Shown in pieces: positions 33,801-42,708 of a DNA stretch of 64,000 nucleotides. Source of the DNA: Kitasatospora sp. NBC_01287 (GTDB taxonomy: Bacteria; Actinomycetota; Actinomycetes; Streptomycetales; Streptomycetaceae); contig NZ_JAPEPB010000001.1 in the NCBI RefSeq assembly GCF_026340565.1, positions 8,034,001 through 8,098,000 of the forward strand, written 5' to 3'. The stretch's first letter is position 1. Each line of letters opens with the position of its first letter. Both the position numbers and the translations under genes were made by a program. Below the pieces are notes generated by a model, which was not told where the DNA came from, searched no databases, and saw nothing but the letters and a program-made list of their open reading frames with translations.

Positions 33801-35589
33801 CCTCACCTACACCCACAACGAAGCCGGCCAACTCACCGCCCGCACCAACGGCCTGGGCGAAACCATCGACTACACCTACGACCAGCTGGGCAACCTCACC
33901 ACCAAGGACGTCGACGGCGACCTCACCACCTACACCCACGACCCACTGGGCCGCCTGCTCACCGCCACCGGCCCCGCCGTCCAGCTGACCCGCACCCTCG
34001 ACCCACTGGGCCGCCTCCTCACCGAGACCGTCAACGGCCACACCCTCACCAACACCTACGACACCCTCGGCCGCCGCACCTCACGCACCACCCCATCCGG
34101 CGTCCTCAGCACCTGGACCCACGACCCGACCGGCAACCCACGCGCCCTCACCACCACCGGACACACCCTCACCTTCGACCACGACGCCGCCGGCCGCGAA
34201 ACCACCCGCCACCTCACCGACACCCTCACCCTCACCAACACCCACGACCCACTCGGACGCCGCACCACCCAGACCCTCACCACCGGCCCCGACGTCCTCC
34301 AACACCGCGCCTACCACTACCGCCCCGACGGCAACCTCACCGGCATCGACGACCAGCACACCGGCACCCGCCGCTTCGACCTCGACCCCGCCGGCCGCGT
34401 CACCGCCGTCCACGCCACCCACTGGACCGAGCGCTACGCCTACGACGACACCGGCAACCTCACCCACGCCACCTGGCCCGCCCACGACGACAGCGCCCAC
34501 GGCACCCGCAACCACACCGGCACCCGGATCACCACCGCCGGCCGCATCCACTACACCCACGACGCCCAGGGCCGCATCACCACCCGCCGCCGACGCACCC
34601 TCTCCGGACGCACCGACACCTGGCACTACACCTGGGACCCCGAAGACCGCCTCATCGCGGTCACCACCCCCGACGCCACCCTGTGGCTCTACCACTACGA
34701 CCCCCTCGGCCGCCGCATCGCCAAACAATGCCCCGCCACCGCCGAATGGACCCTCTTCACCTGGGACGGCACCACCCTCGCCGAACAGAGCGCCAACAGT
34801 CCCACCCTCCCAGGCCCCCACACCCTCACCTGGAACCACAACGGCCTGCACCCACTCACCCAGACCGAACACCTCGCCACCACACCCGACCAGGAAGAAA
34901 TCGACCACCGCTTCCACACCATCATCACCGACCTCATCGGCACCCCCACCCACCTCCTCAACCCCGACGGCACCACCGCCTGGCAAGCCCACACCACCCT
35001 CTGGGGCACCACCACCCAACCGAGCAACACCACCACCACCACCACAACCCCACTCCGCTTCCCCGGCCAATACCACGACCCCGAAACCGGCCTCCACTAC
35101 AACCTCCACCGCCACTACGACCCACAAACAGCCCGCTACCTCAGCCCCGACCCCCTCGGCCTCGCACCAGCACCCAACCCCACCACCTACGTCCACAACC
35201 CCCACACCTGGAGCGACCCACTCGGACTCGCCCCCGACGAGTGCAAAGTCCCTTGGTCGAACAGTAGGGTTTCGGGGGGCGCTCGAGCAATCGACAACGG
35301 TTCTACGAGCATCCGGGTCGGTTCTCGTTCTGATGCAGAAGAGCTATTTCTCGGGAAATTCCAGGGGGATGGCTATCGGAATGCGGCTGGGTTTGACGGA
35401 AAGGGGACGAGGCAGTTCTTCGGCTCAAAGAGTGGAACCTACCACTGGGATGACCGACTCGGCGCGGATGGTCGGGTGGTCGGCCACGGGCCAAGCAACT
35501 CGGATGGAGATCTGCCGCACCTCCAAATCCACACGTTCGAAGACTCTCCGTACGGAGGCCGTATCATCCGGATCTTCTGGAAGGGCTGA
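30898..35589 (+). CDS. RHS-repeat polymorphic toxin 1 with T7SS-type N-terminus
   Basis: A 1563-aa protein. Residues 1-220 form a helical ESX-type domain (SEHWKGQAADAFRTRF holds the WxG-like turn), followed by a linker and hydrophobic segment. At about 425-500 is the DUF6531-type entry (CEGDPIDMATGYMTLSQ). RHS/YD repeats span about 520-1390, then the core RFPGQYHDPETGLHYNLHRH and ARYLSPDPLGL. The variable toxin, residues 1447-1563, begins after SDPLGLAP and contains SNSDGDLPHLQIH and IIRIFW. Its DNA is clearly lower in GC than the RHS part. By analogy, the RHS shell encloses the toxin and is exported by an ESX pathway. The toxin activity is not identified. Confidence 0.88.
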   Translation: MGFLDDVGDGLEGLYKDGKKQVGKVIDQNAHTVGGMLDFVGLHDAAHAVDHWGDGVADSLGAQIGEMQLGDSDDPKDLVHGDAKALSDAAKQLRTFHDAFQETGGGLQSMDSEHWKGQAADAFRTRFQPHPAQWLSAADACATAATALDGFSTTVTWAQGQAKQAIDAYNAAKKAHQQAQDAYNTSVDAYNKAAKAWNTAAANPNAAPGPKPTDPGAFQDPSTTGLTHARDLLRAARAGRDSAADQAAKALRTALAGAPAEPSFTQRMKLDAVDLYEGSSLGTAHLLGGVVKGGADIVKFGRALDPMDAYNVTHPATYLDHLNQTAAGLVHADLHPVDVVKSLVGSGWSSDPFEAGGKLFTNIALGVATDGAGEAATATETTGIDVTENAATNAATNAAKDTTESAAGGAGREAVKDPNVNGRDPGERICEGDPIDMATGYMTLSQSDVHLAGVLPLLFTRTHDSHYRAGRWMGPTWACTLDERLEIDAEGVVLLRGDTIALAYPHPAPGTPSLPSTGARWPLTIDAQGRYTVTDPATGRTRAFHPDPDAPARPDGSVPAPLDSITDRTGHQLLFEYDHDGTPMGIRHSAGYHLEVEVTNSRITALRSAGLELVRYGYTEGHLTEVINSSGLPLRFEYDTAGRMTAWIDRNDSRYDYAYDERDRCTSQGGSGGHLRWRYDYRPGLTLATNSQGAVNRYKVNERHQITAHTDPLGHTTRYTRDHHHRLLAVTDPLGRTTTFEHDAAGNTTTVTRPDGTRSTATYNTQGLPLTVTGPDGAGWWQTYDESGNRTSLTDPTGATTHFGYDAAGHLATLTDALGATTAVRCDAAGLVLSATDPLGATTAYQRDALGRTIAITDPLGHTTRLTWNAEGRLTTRTTPDNATESWTHDGEGNTLTHTDQLGATTTFEYTHFDLLTARTTPDGARHTFTHDTELRLIQVTNPQGLTWTYQHDAAGQLTAETDFDNRTLTYTHNEAGQLTARTNGLGETIDYTYDQLGNLTTKDVDGDLTTYTHDPLGRLLTATGPAVQLTRTLDPLGRLLTETVNGHTLTNTYDTLGRRTSRTTPSGVLSTWTHDPTGNPRALTTTGHTLTFDHDAAGRETTRHLTDTLTLTNTHDPLGRRTTQTLTTGPDVLQHRAYHYRPDGNLTGIDDQHTGTRRFDLDPAGRVTAVHATHWTERYAYDDTGNLTHATWPAHDDSAHGTRNHTGTRITTAGRIHYTHDAQGRITTRRRRTLSGRTDTWHYTWDPEDRLIAVTTPDATLWLYHYDPLGRRIAKQCPATAEWTLFTWDGTTLAEQSANSPTLPGPHTLTWNHNGLHPLTQTEHLATTPDQEEIDHRFHTIITDLIGTPTHLLNPDGTTAWQAHTTLWGTTTQPSNTTTTTTTPLRFPGQYHDPETGLHYNLHRHYDPQTARYLSPDPLGLAPAPNPTTYVHNPHTWSDPLGLAPDECKVPWSNSRVSGGARAIDNGSTSIRVGSRSDAEELFLGKFQGDGYRNAAGFDGKGTRQFFGSKSGTYHWDDRLGADGRVVGHGPSNSDGDLPHLQIHTFEDSPYGGRIIRIFWKG

Positions 35590-35594
35590 AAGAG

Positions 35595-35903
35595 ATGAAA
35601 ACTGAGGCCTGGAATCGCCTAATCATGACTAACGCCGTTGTTTCAGCGCGGCTCCGAGGGGGCTGTGATGATCGGTATTCTTGGATTTGGGTCACCCCAC
35701 TTCGCGATGGCACTTTCAGCGTCTCGACGGTGGAAGTGCCCAGGAGGTTTGTTGACAATGACATCTGCTTCTCCGAATGCGACATCATTCGAGAGCATGT
35801 CGGGACCGCCGCTGATGCATCAGAAATCGACGATATGATCAGAGGAGCAGGTGCCGATCCGGACGAGCTGGACGCTCCCTGGAAGAATGACTTTCCGCTG
35901 TAA
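35595..35903 (+). CDS. Candidate immunity protein for RHS toxin 1
   Basis: A 102-aa acidic protein starting MKTEAWNRLIMTNAVVSARL; family not recognised. It begins 5 bp after the toxin stop and has the same low-GC composition as the toxin tip, unlike the flanking RHS DNA. This is the standard position and signature of a cognate immunity gene. The C-terminus (GAGADPDELDAPWKNDFPL) is strongly acidic, suited to capping a basic active site. The identification rests on position. Confidence 0.65.
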   Translation: MKTEAWNRLIMTNAVVSARLRGGCDDRYSWIWVTPLRDGTFSVSTVEVPRRFVDNDICFSECDIIREHVGTAADASEIDDMIRGAGADPDELDAPWKNDFPL

Positions 35904-35999
35904 ATCTTTCGGGCTCGTAGCTGAGTAAGGACTGGAAAACAGGGTCCCGGTGCGCAACAGAATATTGCGTCGGCTGGGGAGACAGGGGGGCAAGGGCTG

Positions 36000-38900
36000 A
36001 TGGGGTTCCTGGACGATGTCGGGGATGGCCTGGAGGGGCTGTACAAGGACGGTAAGAAGCAGGTCGGCAGGGTCATCGACCAGAACGCCCACACGGTGGG
36101 CGGGATGCTGGACTTCGTGGGGCTGCACGACGCCGCGCACGCGGTCGACCACTGGGGTGATGGTGTCGCGGACAGCCTGGGTGCGCAGATCGGCGAGATG
36201 CAACTGGGTGACTCCGATGATCCCAAGGACCTGGTCCACGGTGACGCCAAGGCACTCATCAAGTCAGCAGGGGATCTGCGCAAGTTCCACGACGCGTTCC
36301 AGGAGACTGGCGGTGGACTGCAGTCGATGGACTCCGACCATTGGAAGGGCCAGGCCGCCGACGCTTTCCGGACCCGTTTCGCCCCCCACCCCGGGCAGTG
36401 GTTGAGCGCCGCCGACGCTTGCGCCACCGCCGCCCAGGAACTGGAGCACTTCGCTGAGACCGTGGCCTGGGCGCAGGATCAGGCCAAGCAGGCCATCGAC
36501 GCCTACAACGCGGCCAAGAAGGCGCATCAGCAGGCCCAGGACGCCTACAACACCAGCGTCGACGCCTACAACAAGGCCGCCAAGGCCTGGAACACCGCCG
36601 CGGCCAAGCCGAACGCCGCCCCGGGTCCGAAGCCCACCGACCCCGGCGCCTTCCAGGACCCCAGCACCACCGGCCTCACCCACGCCCGCGACCTGCTGCG
36701 CGCCGCCCGCGCGGGGCGCGACAGCGCCGCCGACCAGGCCGCCAAAGCGCTGCGCACCGCCCTGGCCGGGGCGCCCGCCGAGCCGAGCTTCACCCAGCGC
36801 ATGAAGCTGGACGCCGTCGACCTCTACGAGGGCAGTTCGCTGGGGACCGCCCACCTGCTCGGTGGTGTGGTCAAGGGTGGGGCCGACATCGTGAAGTTCG
36901 GGCGCGCTCTGGACCCGATGGACGCCTACAACGTCACCCATCCCGCCACCTACCTCGATCACCTCAACCAGACCGCCGCCGGCCTGGTGCACGCCGACCT
37001 GCACCCAGTAGACGTGGTCAAGTCCCTGGTCGGCTCCGGCTGGAGCTCCGACCCGTTCGAGGCCGGCGGCAAGCTGTTCACCAACATCGCGCTCGGGGTG
37101 GCGACCGACGGCGCGGGCGAGGCGGCCACCGCCACCGAGACCACCGGCATCGACGTCACCGAGAACGCCGCCACCAACGCCGCCAAGGACACCGGCGACA
37201 GCGCTGCTCGCGATGCCGCCCAGGACCCTGCAAAGGCGGCCAAGGAGCCGAAGGATGTGACGGAATGCGGCGACCCGGTGGATGTCGCCACCGGACACAT
37301 GTTCCTGCACCAGCGGGACACGACCTTGCGGAGTTCGCTCCCGCTGGCCTTCGAGCGGACCCACAGGTCTGACTACCGCGCGGGTGTCTGGATGGGCCCG
37401 ACCTGGTCCTGCACGCTCGATGAGCGCCTTGTCGTGGATGCAGAAAGGGTTCTGCTGCTGCGAGCCGACGGGGTCGTGCTTTCGTATCCGCCACCTGCGC
37501 CCGGCGCACCCACGTTGCCGACTGCTGGTGTGCGGTGGACGTTGAGCCGTCAGAGCAGCGGTACCTACACGGTATATGACCCGCGGTCCGGCCTGCTCCG
37601 TACCTTCACGCCCGACCAGGACCGCGAACAGCGCGCGCCACTGACTGAGATCCGTGACCGGAACGGCCACTGGATCGCGTTCGACTACGACTTCGACGGC
37701 GTGCCGACCGGGATCCGGCACAGCGCGGGCTACCACCTGAAGGTCAGTACGACCGCGGGCCGGATCAGCGCGCTGCACCTGGTGGTTGGCGATGTGCTTG
37801 AAGCCGATGTCGACGAGGTCGAGCTTCTCCGCTACGGCTACACGGATGGCCACCTCACCGAGGTCATCAACTCCTCCGGTGTGCCGCAACGTTTCGAGTA
37901 TGACGCGTCGGGGCGAATGACCGCTTGGCTCGACCGCAATGGGTCTCGCTACGAATACAAGTACGACGACCTGGACCGATGTATTAATCAAGGCGGCATC
38001 GAGGGTCACCTACGCTACCGGTACGTCTACAGCGACGCCGACACCGAAACCGGCCTCGGGGCTACCAGTGCGACCGACTCGCTGGGCCAGACCAGCCGCT
38101 ACCTCATCAATTCGATTGCCCAGGTGGTCGCCGAGATCGACCCAATGGGTGGCATCACACGCTACGCCCGTGACAGGTACGGCCGGTTGCTCGCGCTCAC
38201 CGACCCGACGGGGCGTACGACATCCTTCGAATACGATGAGCACGGCAACCTAGTCACCAGTACCCGGCCTGACGGCCGGAAGACAATGACCGAATTCGAC
38301 ACTCAACTCCACCTGCCTACAGTCTCCATCGACTTTGGCGGCAGGATGTGGCGTCAAGAGTACGACCAGGCTGGAAACCGGAACGCAGCAGTCGATCCGT
38401 CAGGGGCGGTCACCAGATACAGCTACGATTCGCGAGGGCACCTGGCTTCGGTCACTGACCCGCTGGGCCGTACCACCAGCATCCGCTGCGACGCGGCGGG
38501 GCTTCCGGTCGAGGTCACCGACCCGCGAGGCGGCCGCACCCGCTACAGCCGCGACGCGTTCGGTAGGCCGGTCATCATCACGGATCCGGTGGACGGGGTG
38601 ACGGAGCTGTCCTGGACGGTGGAAGGGCGCCTGGCCCGTCGTACGGACGCCACCGGTGCCACGGAGAGCTGGACCTACGACGGCGAGGGAAACATGACTC
38701 GCCATACCGACGCGATGGGCGCTGTCACCACCTGCGAGTACGGACCCTTCGACCGGCTCACCGCGCGGACAGGAGCGAATGGCGCCAGGTACCTCTTCGA
38801 GCACGACACCGAACTCAGGCTTGTCGGGGTCACCAACCCGGAAGGCCTGCAATGGCGGTACAGCTATGACTCGCGAGGCTTCCTTGACGCGGAAACCGAC

Positions 38901-40742
38901 TTCAACGGACGGAACCTGGCCTACCTGCGGGACGAGGCCGGCCGACTCGTCACACGCCTGAACGGACTCGGTGAGCGCATCGACTATGAGTACGACCTGC
39001 TCGGCGCCATCAGCAGCAAATCGGTTCAAGGAATGGTCACCACCTTTGAGCACGACGAGTTGGGCCATCTGACCCGTGCGGTCGGCCCGAATTCCGAGTT
39101 GATACGCCGCTACGACCGTTGCGGCCGCATACTCGAGGAGACCTGCGACGGCCGAACTCTCACCTTCGACCGCGATGTGGTCGGTCGCCGGATTACCCGC
39201 CGGACGCCCTCAGGTGCCATCAGCCGATGGACCTATGACGCCAACGGCGGAACCACCCAGCTCGAATCCCCTGGGGCGGTAATGTACTTCGACCGGGACC
39301 TGGCCGGTCGCGAGACCGGCCGCGCGATCGGGAACCGCCTGCTGCTGACCAGCGTCTGGGATCCGGCACACCGGCTCCTCGACCAGACCCTGTCGGCGAC
39401 ACCGAACGAAACAGCCACCCTGCCACAGCTCGCCGTCGACCACCCCCTGCCCCACCGCTCGTACCGCTACCAGCTGGACGGCCAGCTACTCCAGGTCGAC
39501 GACCGGCAACATGGCACCCGTCGCTTCACCCTGGACGCCCTCGGCCGTGTGGCGGCCGTGCACGCCGACAACTGGTCCGAGAGCTACGCGTATGACCTGA
39601 GCGGCAGGCCAACTGCTGCCTCCTGGCCAGCCAGCCCAGCTGCCAAGAGTGCACTGGGGGAACGCCTTTACCAGGGTACGCTTGTTCGCCGCGCGGGCAT
39701 GCTGCGCTACGAGTACGACGCTCAAGGTCGGGTGACACTGCGTCAGCGAGTCAACTTGTCACGAAAGCCCGATAACTGGCACTACACCTGGGACGCCGAG
39801 GACCGCCTGGTCGCAGTCACCACTCCGGACGGCCAGAACTGGCGCTATCTGTATGACCCGCTTGGCCGTCGTACAAGCAAGCAACTCCTCGGCCCTGGCG
39901 GAACGACCGCGGTGGAGCAGACGGACTTCACCTGGGACAGCTCGACACTGGTCGAACAGTCCTCCCTGACTCCTGGTCTTCCCGGCCCTCACGTGATCAC
40001 GTGGGATCACGATCGCGGCCGCCCTGTGGCCCAGACCGAGTCGGTCGCCGGAAACGACGCCGCTCAGGTCAATGCCGACCGGCGCTTCTTCGCCATCGTC
40101 ACCGACCTCATCGGCACCCCGGTCGAACTGGTTGACGATAATGGTCGCAGTGCTTGGCGCAGTCGAGCCAATATCTGGGGTGCGACGACCTGGCCGAAAG
40201 ACAGCAGGACTTACACCCCGCTACGCTTCCCCGGTCAGTACTACGACCCGGAGAGCCGACTCCACTACAACCTGAATCGCTATTACGATCCCGAGGCCGC
40301 GCGATACCTCTCGCCCGACCCAGCGGGTCTGCGGCCTGCGCCGGACAACCACTCCTATGTCAGCCATCCGCTGGTCGCCAGTGATCCACTCGGCCTCGCC
40401 CCATGTCGGGCTGAGCAGAAGCGGAAAGCGCTCAGGGATGCCGGCGTCGCTGATGACGCGGTACCGCTCGACGAGGACTGGGTCCCCTCCACAAACCGCC
40501 AAGGTAAGCAGATCCTGGACGAGAACCACCAACCGGTGTATTTCCACCAGGAGTACTACGAAACGAAGGATGGCGACATCATCGTCTTCCAGGACCACTA
40601 CACTGGGCATTCGTTCGGCGCTCCGGACGGCGTCGGCGACCAACCTCCCCATCTTCACGTAAGGCCTCTTGATGACCCGCGAAACGGAGTCCTCCCACCC
40701 CCGGCAGAGGCGCACTACTACTATGACCCCAGCCTGGGGTGA
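36000..40742 (+). CDS. RHS-repeat polymorphic toxin 2 (tandem duplicate)
   Basis: A 1580-aa paralogue of toxin 1. Residues 1-75 and about 160-395 are nearly identical at DNA level to copy 1, while the stretch around the WxG-like turn (SDHWKGQAADAFRTRF) and everything after about 400 has diverged, including codon usage. The RHS core (RFPGQYYDPESRLHYNLNRY) is intact. The toxin tip, residues 1469-1580, follows SDPLGLAP. It contains HQPVYFHQEYYETKDGD and IIVFQDHYTGHSFG then PPHLHVRP, a His-rich arrangement suggestive of a metal-dependent nuclease, but unclassified. The 15 bases before its ATG duplicate those before copy 1. Confidence 0.88.
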   Translation: MGFLDDVGDGLEGLYKDGKKQVGRVIDQNAHTVGGMLDFVGLHDAAHAVDHWGDGVADSLGAQIGEMQLGDSDDPKDLVHGDAKALIKSAGDLRKFHDAFQETGGGLQSMDSDHWKGQAADAFRTRFAPHPGQWLSAADACATAAQELEHFAETVAWAQDQAKQAIDAYNAAKKAHQQAQDAYNTSVDAYNKAAKAWNTAAAKPNAAPGPKPTDPGAFQDPSTTGLTHARDLLRAARAGRDSAADQAAKALRTALAGAPAEPSFTQRMKLDAVDLYEGSSLGTAHLLGGVVKGGADIVKFGRALDPMDAYNVTHPATYLDHLNQTAAGLVHADLHPVDVVKSLVGSGWSSDPFEAGGKLFTNIALGVATDGAGEAATATETTGIDVTENAATNAAKDTGDSAARDAAQDPAKAAKEPKDVTECGDPVDVATGHMFLHQRDTTLRSSLPLAFERTHRSDYRAGVWMGPTWSCTLDERLVVDAERVLLLRADGVVLSYPPPAPGAPTLPTAGVRWTLSRQSSGTYTVYDPRSGLLRTFTPDQDREQRAPLTEIRDRNGHWIAFDYDFDGVPTGIRHSAGYHLKVSTTAGRISALHLVVGDVLEADVDEVELLRYGYTDGHLTEVINSSGVPQRFEYDASGRMTAWLDRNGSRYEYKYDDLDRCINQGGIEGHLRYRYVYSDADTETGLGATSATDSLGQTSRYLINSIAQVVAEIDPMGGITRYARDRYGRLLALTDPTGRTTSFEYDEHGNLVTSTRPDGRKTMTEFDTQLHLPTVSIDFGGRMWRQEYDQAGNRNAAVDPSGAVTRYSYDSRGHLASVTDPLGRTTSIRCDAAGLPVEVTDPRGGRTRYSRDAFGRPVIITDPVDGVTELSWTVEGRLARRTDATGATESWTYDGEGNMTRHTDAMGAVTTCEYGPFDRLTARTGANGARYLFEHDTELRLVGVTNPEGLQWRYSYDSRGFLDAETDFNGRNLAYLRDEAGRLVTRLNGLGERIDYEYDLLGAISSKSVQGMVTTFEHDELGHLTRAVGPNSELIRRYDRCGRILEETCDGRTLTFDRDVVGRRITRRTPSGAISRWTYDANGGTTQLESPGAVMYFDRDLAGRETGRAIGNRLLLTSVWDPAHRLLDQTLSATPNETATLPQLAVDHPLPHRSYRYQLDGQLLQVDDRQHGTRRFTLDALGRVAAVHADNWSESYAYDLSGRPTAASWPASPAAKSALGERLYQGTLVRRAGMLRYEYDAQGRVTLRQRVNLSRKPDNWHYTWDAEDRLVAVTTPDGQNWRYLYDPLGRRTSKQLLGPGGTTAVEQTDFTWDSSTLVEQSSLTPGLPGPHVITWDHDRGRPVAQTESVAGNDAAQVNADRRFFAIVTDLIGTPVELVDDNGRSAWRSRANIWGATTWPKDSRTYTPLRFPGQYYDPESRLHYNLNRYYDPEAARYLSPDPAGLRPAPDNHSYVSHPLVASDPLGLAPCRAEQKRKALRDAGVADDAVPLDEDWVPSTNRQGKQILDENHQPVYFHQEYYETKDGDIIVFQDHYTGHSFGAPDGVGDQPPHLHVRPLDDPRNGVLPPPAEAHYYYDPSLG

Positions 40743-41223
40743 CTTCCTTCGTAACCCCGAGAAGCTCTCCGGGCTTTACGAGAACCCGTCGAGCATCGAG
40801 CCGCTGGTGCTGCACTCCGTCTACCTTGACCGGCTGGGGCCGACGATCACGCTGCGCCTCAGTACGACCGGACTCCCCGACCGGATGCCGACTGAGTGGC
40901 TGGCGGCAGAATGCGATCGCTTTGAATTCCACCTGCAGTTCCTGGACATCGCGGACCTGTCGATGACCCGTGCTCGTTTCCCAGCATCGATCTCGGTGGA
41001 TGTCGTAGCGCGGGAGCTCCACCGGATCCGGGTCGACGTGCTTGGCGGCTCCACCCACCTCGGCTTCTCAAGTCATCGATCAGTCACCATCGGCCGTTTG
41101 AGTGCCTGGAACTCCAGGGCGCCGGAGGAGCAGCCGATTCACCACTACCTGAGTCCGCTTGACCGACGGCTCCACAGCGCACCGCCGGACACCTGGAAGA
41201 AGAACTACTATGGCCGTATCTGA
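40723..41223 (+). CDS. Imm50-like immunity protein (first)
   Basis: A 166-aa protein. The start MTPAWGDFLRNPEKLSGLYE followed by LVLHSVYLDRLGPTITLRLS, and FEFHLQFLDIADLSM, match the Imm50 immunity family common behind polymorphic toxins in actinomycetes. It overlaps the 3' end of toxin 2 by 20 bases, so the two are co-translated, which marks it as the most likely cognate immunity protein. ATG 40723 was chosen because homology begins there. Confidence 0.72.
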   Translation: MTPAWGDFLRNPEKLSGLYENPSSIEPLVLHSVYLDRLGPTITLRLSTTGLPDRMPTEWLAAECDRFEFHLQFLDIADLSMTRARFPASISVDVVARELHRIRVDVLGGSTHLGFSSHRSVTIGRLSAWNSRAPEEQPIHHYLSPLDRRLHSAPPDTWKKNYYGRI

Positions 41224-41623
41224 CTGGACCGACCATGTCAGTGGAGCGGCTGACCTGGTGCAGCTCTTCTACGGGGCTCCGCCGCTCGCAGAGCTCGAGT
41301 TCATGGGCGTGCTGATCGATGAGCGGGTGGACTGCGGGTTGACCCTGGGGTTCGACACAAGTGATATCCCAGGTGCCGACGCCTCTTCGCTCTTCGTGGG
41401 CGGGCAGAATGCCCTCGAATTCTTCGTCGTCTTCTCAGGAGTCAGCAAGCTCACGGTCAGCGGTTGGGACCACACCGGTCTGCAGGACTATGGCATCCGC
41501 ACAGTCGAATCCGGATCCATCCAGGTCTCCCTTGCTGGCGAAACCTGGCATATCACGTTCCTGGCGGACTCGTGCCGGATCGAGGGAATTCGTGCCTATC
41601 GAGCCGCGATCGAGTCCAGATGA
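41210..41623 (+). CDS. Imm50-like immunity protein (second)
   Basis: A 137-aa protein resembling the same family more distantly: SDWTDHVSGAADLVQLFYGA, then LAELEFMGVLIDERVDCGLT and NALEFFVVFSGVSKLTVSGW. It overlaps the first Imm50 gene by 14 bases. It may protect against a toxin tip no longer encoded here, or supplement the first. The next element is an IS fragment, so the array may once have extended further. Confidence 0.62.
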   Translation: MAVSDWTDHVSGAADLVQLFYGAPPLAELEFMGVLIDERVDCGLTLGFDTSDIPGADASSLFVGGQNALEFFVVFSGVSKLTVSGWDHTGLQDYGIRTVESGSIQVSLAGETWHITFLADSCRIEGIRAYRAAIESR

Positions 41624-41709
41624 CTGAAGCTGCCTGGATTTTGTGGACATATATCCGCTTTGGGAGTTCTCATAAGCTTGACGTCTAACCTCGCAGGTCA
41701 CTCGACCGG

Positions 41710-42178
41710 CTGAGATCTCTAGGATTCGGCGGCACGTGAGGCGGCTGTTCCCCACGCTTCGAGATGTCGAGTAACGAAGTGCGAGAGAACGGCCGCTGCC
41801 GATGAGTCTGCCCGTCGATGTGCCCGCATGCGACGTATCGGGGCTGCTGTCCCACTTTCGGGTCGAGTTCTACGAGAGCCTCTACGCTCGGGCCGACGCG
41901 CTCTTCGAGCTCACGGACGCGGTGCTGTGCACGGATGGGCCGGTGAAGACCTGGTCGAGCTGTCGCTCGTGGCCGAGCACCGGCGCGGGCACGGCGCCCT
42001 GTACCAGGCCTTGGCCCGGGGCCGGGCCGAGCCTGCCCGTCTGCGCCGAGCTCTGGCCGGGCTGCCGCGGCCCAAGGCCGCCGACGGGCGGATCGTGCTG
42101 GCCGTCGACGTCAGCAACTGGCTTCGGCCGGACGCTCCCACCAGCGAGGACCGGCTCTTCTGCCACGTCTACGGACGC
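41710..42178 (+). mobile_element. IS fragment B (same family as fragment A, opposite orientation)
   Basis: 469 bp nearly identical to the 5' part of the IS fragment at 24.0-24.97 kb, from GCTGAGATCTCTAGG through the transposase start MSLPVDVPACDVSGLLSHF to CHVYGR. It carries the same frameshift (near 41945) as fragment A. At 42179 it is broken by an integrase-type IS and does not resume on the other side. Its 5' end faces fragment A across about 16.7 kb. Confidence 0.82.
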
Positions 42179-42708
42179 TGTAGGTGCCAAGAACCACGTC
42201 CGTGCTGGTCAGTTGACATGTGGGCGCTGTCGCGAGGCCGGCTGATCCGGTGACAGCGGAGGTCTCGCTCGCTGATTGCCAGCTGGCTCCGGCTGGCTCC
42301 GGCTGGCTCCAGGATGGTCCGGTGCTGCTGCGACTGCCCTACCTGGCCTTGACAAGTGTGTTCACCTTGATACGGCTCCCGCCGATGAGCGACCGCGACA
42401 AGGACGCCGAGATCCTGGCGCTACGCCACCAACTGGCCGTGCTACAGCGGTAGACCGACAAGCCGAAGATCACCTGGCCCGACCGCGCGCTGCTCGCCGC
42501 ACCCCTGCACCACCTCCCATGAGCGCAACTTCGTCGACTCCGGCTGATCGTCTCCCCCGACACGCTGCTGCGCTGGCACCGCGACCTGCTGCGCCGACGC
42601 CACGCCAGAGCCTCCCGCCCCAAGCGCCCGGGTCGTCCGCGCACCGTGCGCTCCGTCCGCGTCCTGGTGCTACGGCTCGCCAGCGACAACCGCAACTGGG
42701 GCTAGAGG

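Noticed and set aside
33000..35100. Repeated ACC/GAC-rich words in RHS toxin 1 considered as a DNA tandem repeat
   Set aside because: The periodicity follows the protein-level YD repeats and biased codons; no exact DNA unit repeats.
33372..35267. A 631-codon alternative frame inside RHS toxin 1
   Set aside because: Its product is an Arg/His/Pro string produced by the ACC/CAC-rich codons of the RHS repeats; the RHS frame has YD repeats and a conserved core.
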